Of a DNA stretch of 64,000 nucleotides, positions 8,855 to 17,493 are shown piece by piece. The notes under the pieces are model-generated. The model had not been told where the DNA came from and made no database searches. It saw only the letters and a program-made list of their open reading frames with translations. The DNA is from Candidatus Melainabacteria bacterium. GTDB taxonomy: Bacteria; Cyanobacteriota; Vampirovibrionia; Obscuribacterales; Obscuribacteraceae. A program made the position numbers and the translations under genes. The stretch lies in assembly GCA_003242885.1 (NCBI GenBank), contig QKMZ01000002.1, positions 1 to 64,000 on the forward strand. The letters run 5' to 3'. Each line of letters opens with the position of its first letter. The first letter of the stretch is position 1.

Positions 8855-10327
8855 TCAGGAAACGTGCAACTGGCGCGCGAATTCTTCAATTGCGTTGCTC
8901 AGCACATTTTCATCCATGTTTGCGTAGCCCAAGACATACTCTCCCTGCGGCCATGGCAGACTTATGTAATTGGCGCCTGTAGAGCGGAATGGCACGCCGC
9001 AGGTCATCGCCAATTCTCGCAAGCGATCGGAGTGAATCTCAGGCGGGAAGCGTAAAGTCATATGCATGCCGGCATTCTCACCAACTACTTTTACCTGATC
9101 GCCAAAGCACTTCGTGATAGTATCTGTCAGTTTTTGCCGCTTTCGATCATAGTAAGTCCGCATACGTCGAATGTGATGTTCGAGCGATCCGTCGGTAATG
9201 AAATCCGTGAGGGCAAGCTGTTCTATAAGGGGTGAGTTGTGGTCAGCCATTCGCTTGGCCCAGCAATATGTGTGCACGAGTTCTTGTGGCACAACCATGT
9301 ATCCAAGGCGCAGAGAAGGAAAAATCAATTTCGAGAACGTACCTGTGTACATCGTCACGCCGCTGTCATCGAGTGCGCTCAATGCCGGAATTGGCAGCCC
9401 TGAATAGCGGAACTCGCTGTCATAGTCGTCTTCTACGATGACTGTATTGTTTTCCCTTGCCCACTGCAGTAGCTTGAGTCGCCTGGGCAACGGCAAGACA
9501 ACTCCGGTGGGAAACTGGTGCGAAGGTGTGACGTAGATAAGTCGAGCATTGAAGGTAGTCATTTTCTCAAGCTCGTCGACACACAAACCGTATTCGTCAA
9601 CTGGAATTGGTGCGAGCTTAGCGCCGCAGGCCGATAGTGTGCGATGGGCGCCGAAGTAACAGGGGTCTTCTACAATGGCTACGTCACCGCGATTGATGTG
9701 TGTTCGTACAATGAAGTCGAGAGCCTGCTGTGAGCCACTGACGATTATCACCTGTTCCCAATCACATTTAACACCTCGCGCGCGTCTCAAATATTCTACG
9801 ATTGCTTCGCGCAAAGGGCGGTATCCGCCTGAATCCTTACTGTACTCGAGCGCCTGCATCGACGACACTTCAGTGTGTTTCATCAGAAGTTTTCGCCACT
9901 TTTTAAGCGGTGCTTGGTCGAAAGCGACAGAGCCGCCCGTCATCAGTCGCCCTTCTGTTTCGAAGTCGCCTTGTGCCGCTAGGTACTTTCCGAAGTCGGA
10001 TAGATGCTCCAGAAAGCGTCGTCCGTTTGATTCCGATTGACTGACTGGTTCGCGACCACCGGCAAAAAGGAGCTTGTCCGGCAATTCGTTGGAAACATAA
10101 GTGCCGCTGCCGGCAATGCTTTTCAGATAACCTTCGCTGAGAAGCTGGTTGTATGCCGAGGTGGCTGTGGTCCTCGATATGTCCAGTAAGTCCGCCAGTT
10201 CGCGACTGGAGGGCACCTTCTTTCCGGCAGCCCATTCCCCATTGAGGATGAGACGTCTGAATTCTTCGTATATCTGGCGATGAAGCGGAATTCCGCTGCC
10301 AGGGTCGAGGCTGAGTTGCAGATCCAT
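8855..10327 (-). CDS. MocR/PdxR-family regulator (GntR HTH fused to PLP aminotransferase-like domain)
   Basis: 490 aa from the ATG at 10325-10327. An upstream extension is open but does not fit the family. Residues 10-80 form the GntR winged helix (PLHRQIYEEFRRLIL, PSSRELADLLDISRTT, GYLKSIAGSGTYVS). Residues 130-490 form a fold-type I aminotransferase domain, with the PLP lysine at about 333 in GTFSK and the usual IIVSGSQQALD, VEDPCYF and VEDDYDSEF motifs. Members bind pyridoxal phosphate and regulate vitamin B6, GABA or amino-acid genes, or their own divergent neighbour. Here no pdx or gab gene is adjacent, so the target cannot be named. It ends 50 bp from the convergent HExxH gene. Confidence 0.93.
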   Translation of the reverse strand: MDLQLSLDPGSGIPLHRQIYEEFRRLILNGEWAAGKKVPSSRELADLLDISRTTATSAYNQLLSEGYLKSIAGSGTYVSNELPDKLLFAGGREPVSQSESNGRRFLEHLSDFGKYLAAQGDFETEGRLMTGGSVAFDQAPLKKWRKLLMKHTEVSSMQALEYSKDSGGYRPLREAIVEYLRRARGVKCDWEQVIIVSGSQQALDFIVRTHINRGDVAIVEDPCYFGAHRTLSACGAKLAPIPVDEYGLCVDELEKMTTFNARLIYVTPSHQFPTGVVLPLPRRLKLLQWARENNTVIVEDDYDSEFRYSGLPIPALSALDDSGVTMYTGTFSKLIFPSLRLGYMVVPQELVHTYCWAKRMADHNSPLIEQLALTDFITDGSLEHHIRRMRTYYDRKRQKLTDTITKCFGDQVKVVGENAGMHMTLRFPPEIHSDRLRELAMTCGVPFRSTGANYISLPWPQGEYVLGYANMDENVLSNAIEEFARQLHVS

Positions 10328-10671
10328 GATGCCGCGGACGGAGAAGGAAATAGTAAACCGGGAGTAAGTATAAAAGGCGGGCCTAATTCCTTTTGCCACA
10401 AAACGGACAAACTTGCACATATCTTTCAATGTAAATGAAAGCAATGGTGCGTTGGAATCGGACAACCAGGTTTGATTTATACAGTAAGGGTGGACTGCCC
10501 TTTGCCACGGCGTCAAAAAAATTGATACTATGTCATATAGCGGAACAGTCGCAAAAAATGAGACGAGAAGATTTGGAGTAACCAGAGTGACTGCTCACTC
10601 CGGATTCCCCAAACCTGCCCGTCTCAAGTGTGTGTTTCTGAGCCTTGCCTAAGTGCTCAGTCGAAAACGCT
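10328..10671. other. spacer upstream of the MocR regulator
   Basis: 344 bp. It holds the likely promoter of the regulator on the minus strand (a TATACT box lies near 10369-10374, without a clear -35 box). A short dyad (GAGTGA-CTGC-TCACTC, 10585-10600) lies just past the stop of the HD gene. No gene is supported. Confidence 0.45.
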
Positions 10672-11538
10672 CTACCGCGGAATCGTGGTGGTCGAAATCG
10701 GCAGCCAGGCCCCCTTCTTCTTCGTCTTGTCGATCCAGGTCCACTTGTAGCGAACACCGTTGAACTCCAGACGGAAGTAGAGACCGAAGTATTCGGCAGC
10801 CTTTCCACACGCGTGGAAAGAGTCGGCGAACCAGTCCAGCGAGACGATTTCCTTGATGCTGGCGACCTTTTCGTCGATTCGCATCTGCAGGACGATCTCT
10901 CCGGTTGGCTTGCTGTGACCGGGGTTGCGCTCCACGTCGACACGGACTTCCGCCTGCTTGATGGCGAAGTTCACCCGGTCGTGTGCAGCGTTGTACCACC
11001 AGTTACGGCGAGCCAGCGTCCAGTTGCCGAAGCCGAGGCGGCGCAGGAGGTTGAGCTTTGTTGCCTTGTCCTCGCGAACGCGGCGCTCGTCACCGATGCA
11101 CTTGTCGGCAATCACCAAGATGGCGTGCGCGGCACTGTAGATGCCGTGCTGGAGCACCCTGCTCGAGCGGTGGTGAACGATGAGCTTGCAGACCGGCGCG
11201 TAGAATTCGTGAGGCACGTCGCGCTTCTTCAGGTATTCGCTCATCACACGTGCGCCTTCACGGTCGTGGTTGTCGATGTCGATCGAGCGACCCACGTCAT
11301 GACTGCGCAGTGCCACCGGCAGGATGAACTCGCGAGTGATGTCGTCCAGCAAGGGACCGAAGACCGCTTCCAGCTGCGGAAGCAGAGACTTCATCCCGAG
11401 GTCATGGACTTCTTCACCGTGGTGAGCATCATGTCGAGTCTGCCACGAGGAGTTCTTGTCCCCCGCAGCGTAAATTTCGAGATATTCGCGATCCGTAGGC
11501 ATGGCATCGCGAATCTCGATCAGTCGAGATAGTTCCAT
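10672..11538 (-). CDS. HD-domain protein, putative metal-dependent phosphohydrolase
   Basis: 288 aa. A GGAG site 14 nt upstream supports the start. The histidine and aspartate residues expected of an HD domain appear in order: HDAHH (residues 36-40), SHD (79-81), HH (122-123) and ADK (144-146). The spacing resembles small nucleotide- or cyclic-nucleotide-cleaving HD proteins. The C-terminal 110 residues are Trp/Lys-rich, probably beta-rich, and not recognised. No GGDEF, relA or cGAS-like partner is near, so the substrate is unknown. The gene is isolated between long spacers and is GC-rich. Confidence 0.78.
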   Translation of the reverse strand: MELSRLIEIRDAMPTDREYLEIYAAGDKNSSWQTRHDAHHGEEVHDLGMKSLLPQLEAVFGPLLDDITREFILPVALRSHDVGRSIDIDNHDREGARVMSEYLKKRDVPHEFYAPVCKLIVHHRSSRVLQHGIYSAAHAILVIADKCIGDERRVREDKATKLNLLRRLGFGNWTLARRNWWYNAAHDRVNFAIKQAEVRVDVERNPGHSKPTGEIVLQMRIDEKVASIKEIVSLDWFADSFHACGKAAEYFGLYFRLEFNGVRYKWTWIDKTKKKGAWLPISTTTIPR

Positions 11539-11644
11539 TGTTCTTACTTTCTCCAGTTTTTTCTTAGCGCTCTGCCACCCTGCAGAAACGCCCTTTTTTG
11601 CTGAGTCACTTTGGATGGATAAGTGTGAAACCCTTGCTCCGTCG

Positions 11645-11716
11645 AAGGAGTACAGACATCTGGCTTAGGTGCAAAGTAGGTGCGGCCTTTAGGTCCTGAT
11701 GTCTGTGTGTCTCCTT
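11645..11716 (-). promoter_or_regulatory. interrupted stem upstream of the HD-domain gene
   Basis: AAGGAG (11645-11650) and CAGACATC (11653-11660) pair with GATGTCTG (11698-11705) and CTCCTT (11711-11716), giving two stacked stems of 8 and 6 bp around a 37-nt loop. It lies about 110 bp before the HD gene start, so it may be part of the 5' leader. Confidence 0.35.
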
Positions 11717-11986
11717 GTGCAAGTACGAAAAATAGGGTTAGGCCTAGAAACTAGCTATACGAGAGCATCAAGAGCAATACCCGGGCCAGATATATATGGC
11801 TAGTAAGGCTTACAAGTCTTTGAGCTAACTAGGTTTAAAGCCTTAATTGGGCCTCGGGCGGCTATGCACAGCTAACTCAGTTGCGCGAGCATCGGAAGGA
11901 AACTCGGCGCCAAGGGCGAAGTTAATCTCACGTCGAGAATGGGCCGTTCGGAGTCCAAATTCGATTTTGTCCGCGCGAGGTTGCTG

Positions 11987-12031
11987 TTTTTAGAGGTCCG
12001 AATGTCGCTGCGCCATTCGGACCTCTAAAAA
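11987..12031. repeat. perfect 18-bp inverted repeat with 9-nt loop
   Basis: 11987-12004 is exactly complementary to 12014-12031 (core GAGGTCCGAATG). The arms begin with TTTTT and end with AAAAA, and the RNA of either strand would be followed by A-rich rather than U-rich sequence, so it does not fit an intrinsic terminator. A protein-binding site, a cruciform or part of an RNA leader are alternatives. Confidence 0.7.
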
Positions 12032-12130
12032 CAAAAAAAACGGCACTGCCTGTGGTGCTGTTTCGTGGATTTTGAGAATTATCGCAAGTGGCTGAAAACC
12101 TTCATCCTGCGTCCCTTTGCATTTTTGCTC

Positions 12131-12163
12131 AAAAAAAAAGAGGCACTGATCAGTGCCTCTTTT
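12131..12163 (-). terminator. strong intrinsic terminator (AGAGGCACTGA-TCAGTGCCTCT)
   Basis: A self-complementary stem of 14 bp (12136-12149 with 12150-12163) is followed on the minus strand by nine T residues. Four Ts follow on the plus strand, so weak bidirectional action is possible. It would end either the MerR-like gene transcript (stop at 12359) or a separate short RNA starting near 12290. Confidence 0.85.
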
Positions 12164-12293
12164 AGTTGTTCGCAGGACCGGTGCTGCCCTCGGTATTGAC
12201 CATCCCTGGTCTCTCTCTCTGGAGTACCTGCGTCGTATGTTTTGTTCTACGACCCGCTTCACTAATTTAGAAGCGGCTCAAGAACAAATTCAT
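12131..12293 (-). ncRNA. candidate small RNA
   Basis: On the minus strand, a GCGCTAGT element (12301-12294) overlaps a TATGAA-like box. About 150 nt without an ORF follow, including one clear stem (CCGCTTC...GAAGCGG, around 12259-12281), and then the strong terminator above. The region is separated from the MerR-like stop by about 65 bp. No known RNA family was recognised. The alternative is simply a long 3' UTR of the MerR-like gene. Confidence 0.3.
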
Positions 12294-12358
12294 ACTAGCG
12301 CAGATAACACACCGATGTCTGTAGTGAAAGTACGAAATCTGTGAGAAGTTCGTAAAAT

Positions 12359-14200
12359 TCAGCTTTCCGGCGACATTTGCGATTGCAGTTCGTTTAACAG
12401 ATGTTCGATAAGAACCTCTGCCTGACTGCGTCCTAGCTCATCCCAGTGAGGAACTTTGAACCTGCTTACAGAGAAGCTGTCCGCCTGTTCGTCCGACCAG
12501 CCCACAAGATCCAGCGCTCTGCCAAGGATTGTGAGGTAGTTTTGGTCTGTTATTTCACCAAGGAAAGGACCTTTCTGAGCCGGTGGTGCTGGGGCTTTCG
12601 GAGGCTCCGGTGGCGCGGGCGGTGCGGGCTCCGGCTCAGGTGGTGCCGGGGGCTCGAACGGTTGAGCCGGCGGCGTCGGCGCAGGACCGGTCATGTATGG
12701 TGCCGGGGGCGGTGTCAGAAAAGGAGATGAGGCCGAGGGCGTCGGTGTCGGAATGAAAGGCGAAGATTCCGCTGCCGGCGGCGTGAACGGTGTTCCTCCT
12801 GGGCCTGGCATCGCAGTAGGCGATGGCGGCGGTGGTGGCGGTGGTGGTGGGCTGGGCTCCGGTGAAAACGCCGGCTCGGGCGGCTTGGGTGGCTCAGGCA
12901 AGTCTTTTACTGCGGCATCATTGGCCGACTGTACAACTGAAGAGAACATGTCGCCCGCTGCCGAAGGTGTCAAAGGTGCGGATGTCGGAGCAAAGCTGGA
13001 AGAGGCGATTGGCTCTGCCGGTTTGGGTGGCTCTATTGTCGGCGGCTCTGGCGGTTTTGGTGGCGCCGGTGGTTCGCTTGATGCTGTCGGGGACGAGAGG
13101 AAAGGGGACGATTTGAATGGATCTGCAGGAGGCACAGGTGGCGTTGCAGGGCTAGATGTCGAGGTTACTGGCGAGAAGGTACCGGAAGTAGTTGGTGATG
13201 CCGGTGCCAAGCTAGAAGGAGATACAGGAGTAATTGTCGGCGCAGGGGGCGCTGGAATTTCTTCTTCTTCATCTAAATCAGCATTTACATCTGTATCTAG
13301 TCTTTCAGCAGTTGAGAAGGACGGCACTTCGCCTGTTGTCTCATCAGCTGAACGCGCACCAACCAATGCAGATTCATCTTCTGCGATTTCTTCATCGAGT
13401 TCTTCTTCCTCGAGCAATGCATCGGCCTCTTCCTCGCTCATTCCGACCGAAGGTGTGGGCGCAGGTGGCGGCGCAGGATGTGAAGGTGGCGGCGGTGCAT
13501 TTGGCTCTCCAATTATGCTGCGGCGCTCGGGTGCTCCTAGCGGGGTCGACAAACCAGAGCCTGGCGTGGAGAAAGAACTCGAAGAGGGACCGACTTCAAA
13601 AGTTGATTCTTTCGGCGTAACAGGCGCACCAATTATCGAAGTCCTTTGAGGCGGGGGCGGTGGTGGGGGCGGCGGAGTGAATTCCACAGGAGGTCCTGCG
13701 GAAAAATCAGGACCAATAGAAATTTCTTGCGGTGGAGTCGCTTTGGGCTCCGGCGCGAATTCTCGTTGCATCGGCTGCCATGGCGAAGACGGCTCGCCTT
13801 GCAATTCTTGCTTGAGGGTAATGGAAATGAGCAATTGCCTTAATTCATCGATTTGCTTGGAAATCTCGATGAAGCGACGCTCGGTAAAATTGCGGAACCC
13901 AATCAAAGCCTCATTGAGAACTTCCGGATTTCCTGGCGGCGGCGGCAGACCTATGAGCTTCGGTGTAACCAGACCTTCGGCCTCTAGTTGTGGGCGGATC
14001 TGAGAGGTAGGCCAGCCCTGCTCGACCAGCTCTTTGATTCGCTCAAGGACCGACATGTCTTCAGAGCGGTATTGCCTCTGCTGCCCTCGCCCGCGCTTAA
14101 TCTCAAGACCGAACATTAGCTCCCAGCGTCTCAACTGGTGAACTGACAGCCCTAATTTGGCTGCTACAGCATTGATTGAAAGCATATCGGCTTGGGACAT
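12359..14200 (-). CDS. MerR-like HTH protein with long proline-rich region
   Basis: 613 aa. Residues 8-75 form a MerR-type winged helix (LSINAVAAKLGLSVHQLRRW, the RGRGQQRQY wing, YRSEDMSVLERI). A short helical stretch (about 90-130) follows, and then about 400 residues of very low complexity with Pro/Ser/Ala/Thr/Glu, several PPPPPP runs and an acidic patch. The last 70 residues (from GPFLGEITDQNYLTILGRAL) look folded and helical. DNA binding is likely; an effector-binding domain of the usual MerR kind is absent. The Pro-rich region suggests a scaffold or a tether. A TATAAT promoter sits upstream. The role is unknown. Confidence 0.85.
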   Translation of the reverse strand: MSQADMLSINAVAAKLGLSVHQLRRWELMFGLEIKRGRGQQRQYRSEDMSVLERIKELVEQGWPTSQIRPQLEAEGLVTPKLIGLPPPPGNPEVLNEALIGFRNFTERRFIEISKQIDELRQLLISITLKQELQGEPSSPWQPMQREFAPEPKATPPQEISIGPDFSAGPPVEFTPPPPPPPPPQRTSIIGAPVTPKESTFEVGPSSSSFSTPGSGLSTPLGAPERRSIIGEPNAPPPPSHPAPPPAPTPSVGMSEEEADALLEEEELDEEIAEDESALVGARSADETTGEVPSFSTAERLDTDVNADLDEEEEIPAPPAPTITPVSPSSLAPASPTTSGTFSPVTSTSSPATPPVPPADPFKSSPFLSSPTASSEPPAPPKPPEPPTIEPPKPAEPIASSSFAPTSAPLTPSAAGDMFSSVVQSANDAAVKDLPEPPKPPEPAFSPEPSPPPPPPPPPSPTAMPGPGGTPFTPPAAESSPFIPTPTPSASSPFLTPPPAPYMTGPAPTPPAQPFEPPAPPEPEPAPPAPPEPPKAPAPPAQKGPFLGEITDQNYLTILGRALDLVGWSDEQADSFSVSRFKVPHWDELGRSQAEVLIEHLLNELQSQMSPES

Positions 14201-14230
14201 GAAACGACTCCAGAAGTAGGTTGTTCTACC

Positions 14231-14251
14231 ATTATATACACTAACTAGCGC
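14231..14251 (-). promoter_or_regulatory. promoter of the MerR-like gene with GCGCTAGT element
   Basis: On the minus strand, a perfect TATAAT box (14236-14231) is preceded by TGTA, with the octamer GCGCTAGT (14251-14244) directly upstream. It lies about 30 bp before the ATG at 14200. No good -35 box is seen, so the octamer may be an activator or operator site. Confidence 0.5.
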
Positions 14252-14388
14252 AGGTGGCGCAGCTCCGATACTTGCTTATTGAAACGTGGGTAACTCATTA
14301 TCTGGCTGGGCTTTTAAGCTTCTGGCATCGGTCTTTCCGATGCTTTTTAATCACCCCAAAAGTTACTAAGCTATGTAGTATTGGCAGG

Positions 14389-14432
14389 CAAAAAAGATAG
14401 GGAGGAGCACCCGAAGGTGCCCGCTCCCTCCG
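14389..14432 (-). terminator. intrinsic terminator of the Tyr-rich secreted protein gene
   Basis: On the minus strand, a 12-bp stem with one bulge and one G-U pair closes on a stable c(UUCG)g tetraloop. It is followed by TATCTTTTTT. It lies 70 bp after the stop at 14502. Confidence 0.85.
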
Positions 14433-14501
14433 AACATCGTTCTCAACCGAAGTCATTATCTGACCACAGCTGAAAACCTCGGTCCGGCCGAGTTTCTGGG
14501 C

Positions 14502-14960
14502 TCAGTAGCCGTCGATGACGTGCTGGCGGCCGTAGCTGTCACGGTACACGTAGGCACCGAAGTAGCTGTCCCAGTAGGCGACCACGCGAACACGAACCGG
14601 ACGATCCTCCCAGCCGTAGCGGGTGTACACCTGGCGGTACTCGATCACCGTCACCGTGATGGTGCGCGGAGCCGAGTTGTAGTAACGGTCGCCGTAGTAG
14701 TAGCGGCCGCCGCGGTAGTCCGGGTAGCCGTACACGTCGTTGCGCGGGTAACGACGATAGTCGCCGCCCCAGTGTCCGCCATGGCGATGACCGCCGTAGC
14801 GGTAGCCGTGGTTCCAGTTGGGGTTGCCGCGATACGAGCCGATCGAAACGCCGAAGCCGTCACGACCGACGTAAACGCCAACGTTCTGGGCGTTTGCCGG
14901 GGTTGCCGCGAAGCCGATCATCATGCCGACGAACGCGAGAGCAATTGCTAGCTTTCTCAT
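14502..14960 (-). CDS. small secreted Tyr/Arg/Gly-rich protein
   Basis: 152 aa from the ATG at 14958-14960, with GGAG seven bases upstream; the longer reading has no such support. A clean signal peptide (cleavage near NAQN, about residue 24) leads into a stretch rich in Tyr, Gly, His and Arg (residues 40-95). The final third is more regular, with repeated VTVTVIEYR, VRVRVVAY and AYVYRDSYGR strands. This suggests an exported or wall-associated beta-rich protein. I do not recognise the family. It has its own UUCG-capped terminator, so it is a single-gene unit, and it is GC-rich. Confidence 0.8.
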   Translation of the reverse strand: MRKLAIALAFVGMMIGFAATPANAQNVGVYVGRDGFGVSIGSYRGNPNWNHGYRYGGHRHGGHWGGDYRRYPRNDVYGYPDYRGGRYYYGDRYYNSAPRTITVTVIEYRQVYTRYGWEDRPVRVRVVAYWDSYFGAYVYRDSYGRQHVIDGY

Positions 14961-15571
14961 ACAGTCTCCTGTGATTTTTGGAGCGACGAAAAACCCGCCT
15001 GCGCGCTTGCCTCGCACATGCGTGAACTCGTTTATGCTCCGGTTATTGGTAGGTGAAAGACCTTGCTAAGCCAAGCCTACCGCTCGGATTCGCAAGCTTC
15101 TGATTCCCAATCTGCAGTACCCGTGTGTCTTCCCATCGCTTGCGCGAAATGAAAGAGAGCTAGAAAGGTGGCAAGGGTGAGCGCTTTCTTTGCAGGTAAT
15201 TACGGACTAGGTCTTGAAATAAAGAACAGAAGTACTCTGAAGCTAGCAAAGCCGCTAATGCCAACTCAATGCCGGAAGACGTCAACTTTGTGCCTAAGTG
15301 TGGAAAACACGATGCTCACTTTACAATTGGCAGTACCAAGGTGCTTAGCCCGGCTGGCTTTCAACCGGCCTGCGCTAATGCCGCAAACGGTTGCATTGCA
15401 GCAACATCTTGTCTGTAAGCACTTTTCTTCTCTTCTCTGTTGAAAGGTTTCCCACCTAACTTCGATCAAGCCTGACCAAAAAGCCGTAATATATGGGCTC
15501 GCTACTGTCCGGCGCCGCCTTTGCTGTGCCGTACAAAACTCCGTCGGGCGAAATCACAAAGGTCGGCAATC
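14961..15571. other. divergent spacer between the Tyr-rich protein and deoB
   Basis: About 610 bp carrying the promoters of two divergent units. A TAATAT box near 15488 is a weak candidate -10 for the deoB operon. Short ORFs (for example 15168-15443) lack ribosome sites and protein-like composition. Confidence 0.45.
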
Positions 15572-16834
15572 ATGAAAGAAAACGCGAGACGCGCAATTGT
15601 GTTGGTAATCGATGGCTGCGGTGTAGGCGCGGCTCCGGATGCCGAAGCTTTCGGCGATTCGAATAGCTGCAACACCCTGGCCAATACCGCTCAAAAATTG
15701 GGCGGATTGAAGTTGCCCACAATGGAAAAATTGGGCTTGGGCAATATCACCGCTATCAACGGTGTTAAGCAACTTGACCAGTGCTTCGCACGCTTCGGCA
15801 AGCTTGAAGAGTCATCCAACGGAAAGGACACTCAAACAGGACACTGGGAGATGATGGGTTTGGTCAGCGAGCAAGCGTTTCCGCTCTACCCCCATGGTTT
15901 CCCTCAGGATTTGATTGACGCTTTTATCAAAGAAACCGGCTGCAATGGCATTCTCGGAAACAAGCCAGCGTCCGGAACCGACATTCTGGAAGAGCTCGGT
16001 GAAGAGCACAAGAAAACCGGCTATCCGATTGTGTACACCTCTGGTGACAGCGTTTTCCAAATCGCCACGAACATTGAAACGACTGATCTGCCGACTCTTT
16101 ATCGTTGGTGCGAGATCGCTCGCAACCTGCTCGATGGACCACATCGCGTCGGTCGCGTAATTGCGCGACCATTCAAAGGCACGAAAGGCAACTACACAAG
16201 GCTGGGTGGCGATCGCCGCGACTACGCCGTTCCTCCGCCGAAAAAGACATTGCTCGACATTTTGCTGGACCAAAAAATCGGCGTTTATGGCATCGGCAAG
16301 ATCGAAGACATTTTTGTAAAACAGGGCTTAAGCCACGCCAAACACACAGGCACCAATGTTGAAGGTTTGCAATTGACACTGGATGCCATCACCGGCTCAA
16401 CAGACCTGAGCCCCTACAAATTGGGTCCGAACATGCCAGACGACATCCAAATGATTTTCACCAATCTGGTTGACACAGATTCGCTTTACGGTCACAGGCG
16501 CGACGTTGCAGGCTATGGCAAAGCGCTTGTGGAAATCGATGATTGGTTGGATCGCATCGTGAAAGCCATGCGCAGAGATGATTTGCTCATTATTTCGTCT
16601 GACCACGGCAATGATCCGACTGCTCCCGGCACCGACCACACTCGTGAGTTTGTCCCATTCATCGGCTATTCTCCCGCCTTCATCGAGGGCGACAAGCCCA
16701 TGGCGCAAAACAAAGCAAACGTTGGAACGCGAGCAGGGTTCATGGATATGGCAGCTACCGTTGCCGATTGGATAGACATCAAATGGAGCGGGCTCGGCAC
16801 TTCCGTATTGGAGGGTCAGGGCGCAAAAGTCTAG
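15572..16834 (+). CDS. deoB: phosphopentomutase
   Basis: 420 aa from the ATG at 15572, where the family N-terminus begins. Signatures of DeoB (alkaline phosphatase superfamily) are visible: VIDGCGVGAAPDAEAFGD (metal site 1), GKDTQTGHWEMMG with the phosphorylated Thr, SGDSVFQIA, and SSDHGNDPTAPGTDHTRE (metal site 2). It interconverts (deoxy)ribose 1-phosphate and 5-phosphate in the cytoplasm, passing the product of nucleoside phosphorolysis to central metabolism. It is the first gene of an operon with two PNP-related genes, which fits this path. Confidence 0.97.
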   Translation: MKENARRAIVLVIDGCGVGAAPDAEAFGDSNSCNTLANTAQKLGGLKLPTMEKLGLGNITAINGVKQLDQCFARFGKLEESSNGKDTQTGHWEMMGLVSEQAFPLYPHGFPQDLIDAFIKETGCNGILGNKPASGTDILEELGEEHKKTGYPIVYTSGDSVFQIATNIETTDLPTLYRWCEIARNLLDGPHRVGRVIARPFKGTKGNYTRLGGDRRDYAVPPPKKTLLDILLDQKIGVYGIGKIEDIFVKQGLSHAKHTGTNVEGLQLTLDAITGSTDLSPYKLGPNMPDDIQMIFTNLVDTDSLYGHRRDVAGYGKALVEIDDWLDRIVKAMRRDDLLIISSDHGNDPTAPGTDHTREFVPFIGYSPAFIEGDKPMAQNKANVGTRAGFMDMAATVADWIDIKWSGLGTSVLEGQGAKV

Positions 16835-16854
16835 TTCTGTAACCGCGTCGATCT

Positions 16855-16876
16855 GGCGATGCATTGCATTGCCTTT
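16855..16876 (+). terminator. hairpin between deoB and the PNP-like gene
   Basis: GGCGATGC-att-GCATTGCC forms an 8-bp stem, followed by TTTAC. The short T-run makes it a weak terminator or attenuator at most. The core resembles the hairpins at 27786 and 56825. Confidence 0.35.
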
Positions 16877-16905
16877 ACAAGGACAGCAGTGGAAGGAGTA
16901 AGAAA

Positions 16906-17415
16906 TTGTCAGCGAAAAAACTAATCGATTTCACCGGTCAGGCAAAGGGTTTCCAAAAACACGATCGCTTTGACGACAATGTGGTCAACGAACTGAGAAA
17001 GGACGGTGCAGGTGGAGAGGTAGTCGTCATCGACTATGCCATCGGTTTGAGTGAACCGGCTATCGTTTCCGATCACTTGAATTTGACCGGTTCGAGCCCT
17101 CTTTGTGGACCTAACGACCCAATCGGAGAGCGTTTTCCAGTCGTCAATGACATTTATGTTTGCGACAATGCGAAATTGCCGAAAGGCCTTCAATCGTTGA
17201 AGAAAATCGTTGTTGCGGGATTGAAAGACGGCGTCAAAACCGGCGAGAAAGAGCTTGAGCTAATCAAATCGATGGGTGCTGAAGCCTTTTGCAAAAACGT
17301 TGTGCACACGATGATCGTTGCAGCACATGCCAAAAAGAAAGTACTTGCGATTGTGGTTCCGGAAGGAAAAACTTTGAGCCCAGATATTCTTGCGGCTATT
17401 GCTGAATTGAACTAG
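16906..17415 (+). CDS. half-length PNP-like protein lacking the catalytic residues
   Basis: 169 aa from the TTG at 16906, chosen because GGAAGGAG lies seven bases upstream; upstream TTG codons have no ribosome site. The sequence aligns with only the C-terminal part of trimeric purine nucleoside phosphorylases. GAGGEVVVIDYAIG matches the strand after the NAAGG motif, SDHLNLTGSSPLCGPND and GERFPVVNDIY match the canonical loop, and ELIKSMGAEAF...MIVAAHAKKKVLAIVV matches the GADAVGMSTVPE...ITN region. The N-terminal half with the phosphate loop is absent. The SYET and GMST positions are replaced, and the base-binding Asn is lost (VVPEG). It cannot be an independent PNP. It sits 78 bp before a full-length PNP in the same operon. 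It is probably a regulatory or complementing subunit; a decaying duplicate is less likely given its intact frame and strong ribosome site. Confidence 0.85.
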   Translation: MSAKKLIDFTGQAKGFQKHDRFDDNVVNELRKDGAGGEVVVIDYAIGLSEPAIVSDHLNLTGSSPLCGPNDPIGERFPVVNDIYVCDNAKLPKGLQSLKKIVVAGLKDGVKTGEKELELIKSMGAEAFCKNVVHTMIVAAHAKKKVLAIVVPEGKTLSPDILAAIAELN

Positions 17416-17493
17416 AGGTTGATGCGCGCCGTCGAACCTGCGCATAAGAGATTTTTCGAAAGCCGACTATTTATCGAATTAAGCGAGGATGAA

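Larger units (their letters stand above)
11539..12358. other. long structured spacer
   Basis: About 820 bp with no convincing ORF. It holds a long imperfect leader stem, a perfect 18-bp inverted repeat, a strong terminator and a small-RNA candidate, each listed separately. Confidence 0.6.

Noticed and set aside
11987..12031. Inverted repeat as an intrinsic terminator
   Set aside because: Both strands would be followed by A-rich RNA; terminators need a U-run after the stem.
12693..13649. Plus-strand Gly-rich ORF (318 aa)
   Set aside because: It is the reverse strand of the proline-rich region of the MerR-like gene, where CCN codons read as GGN.
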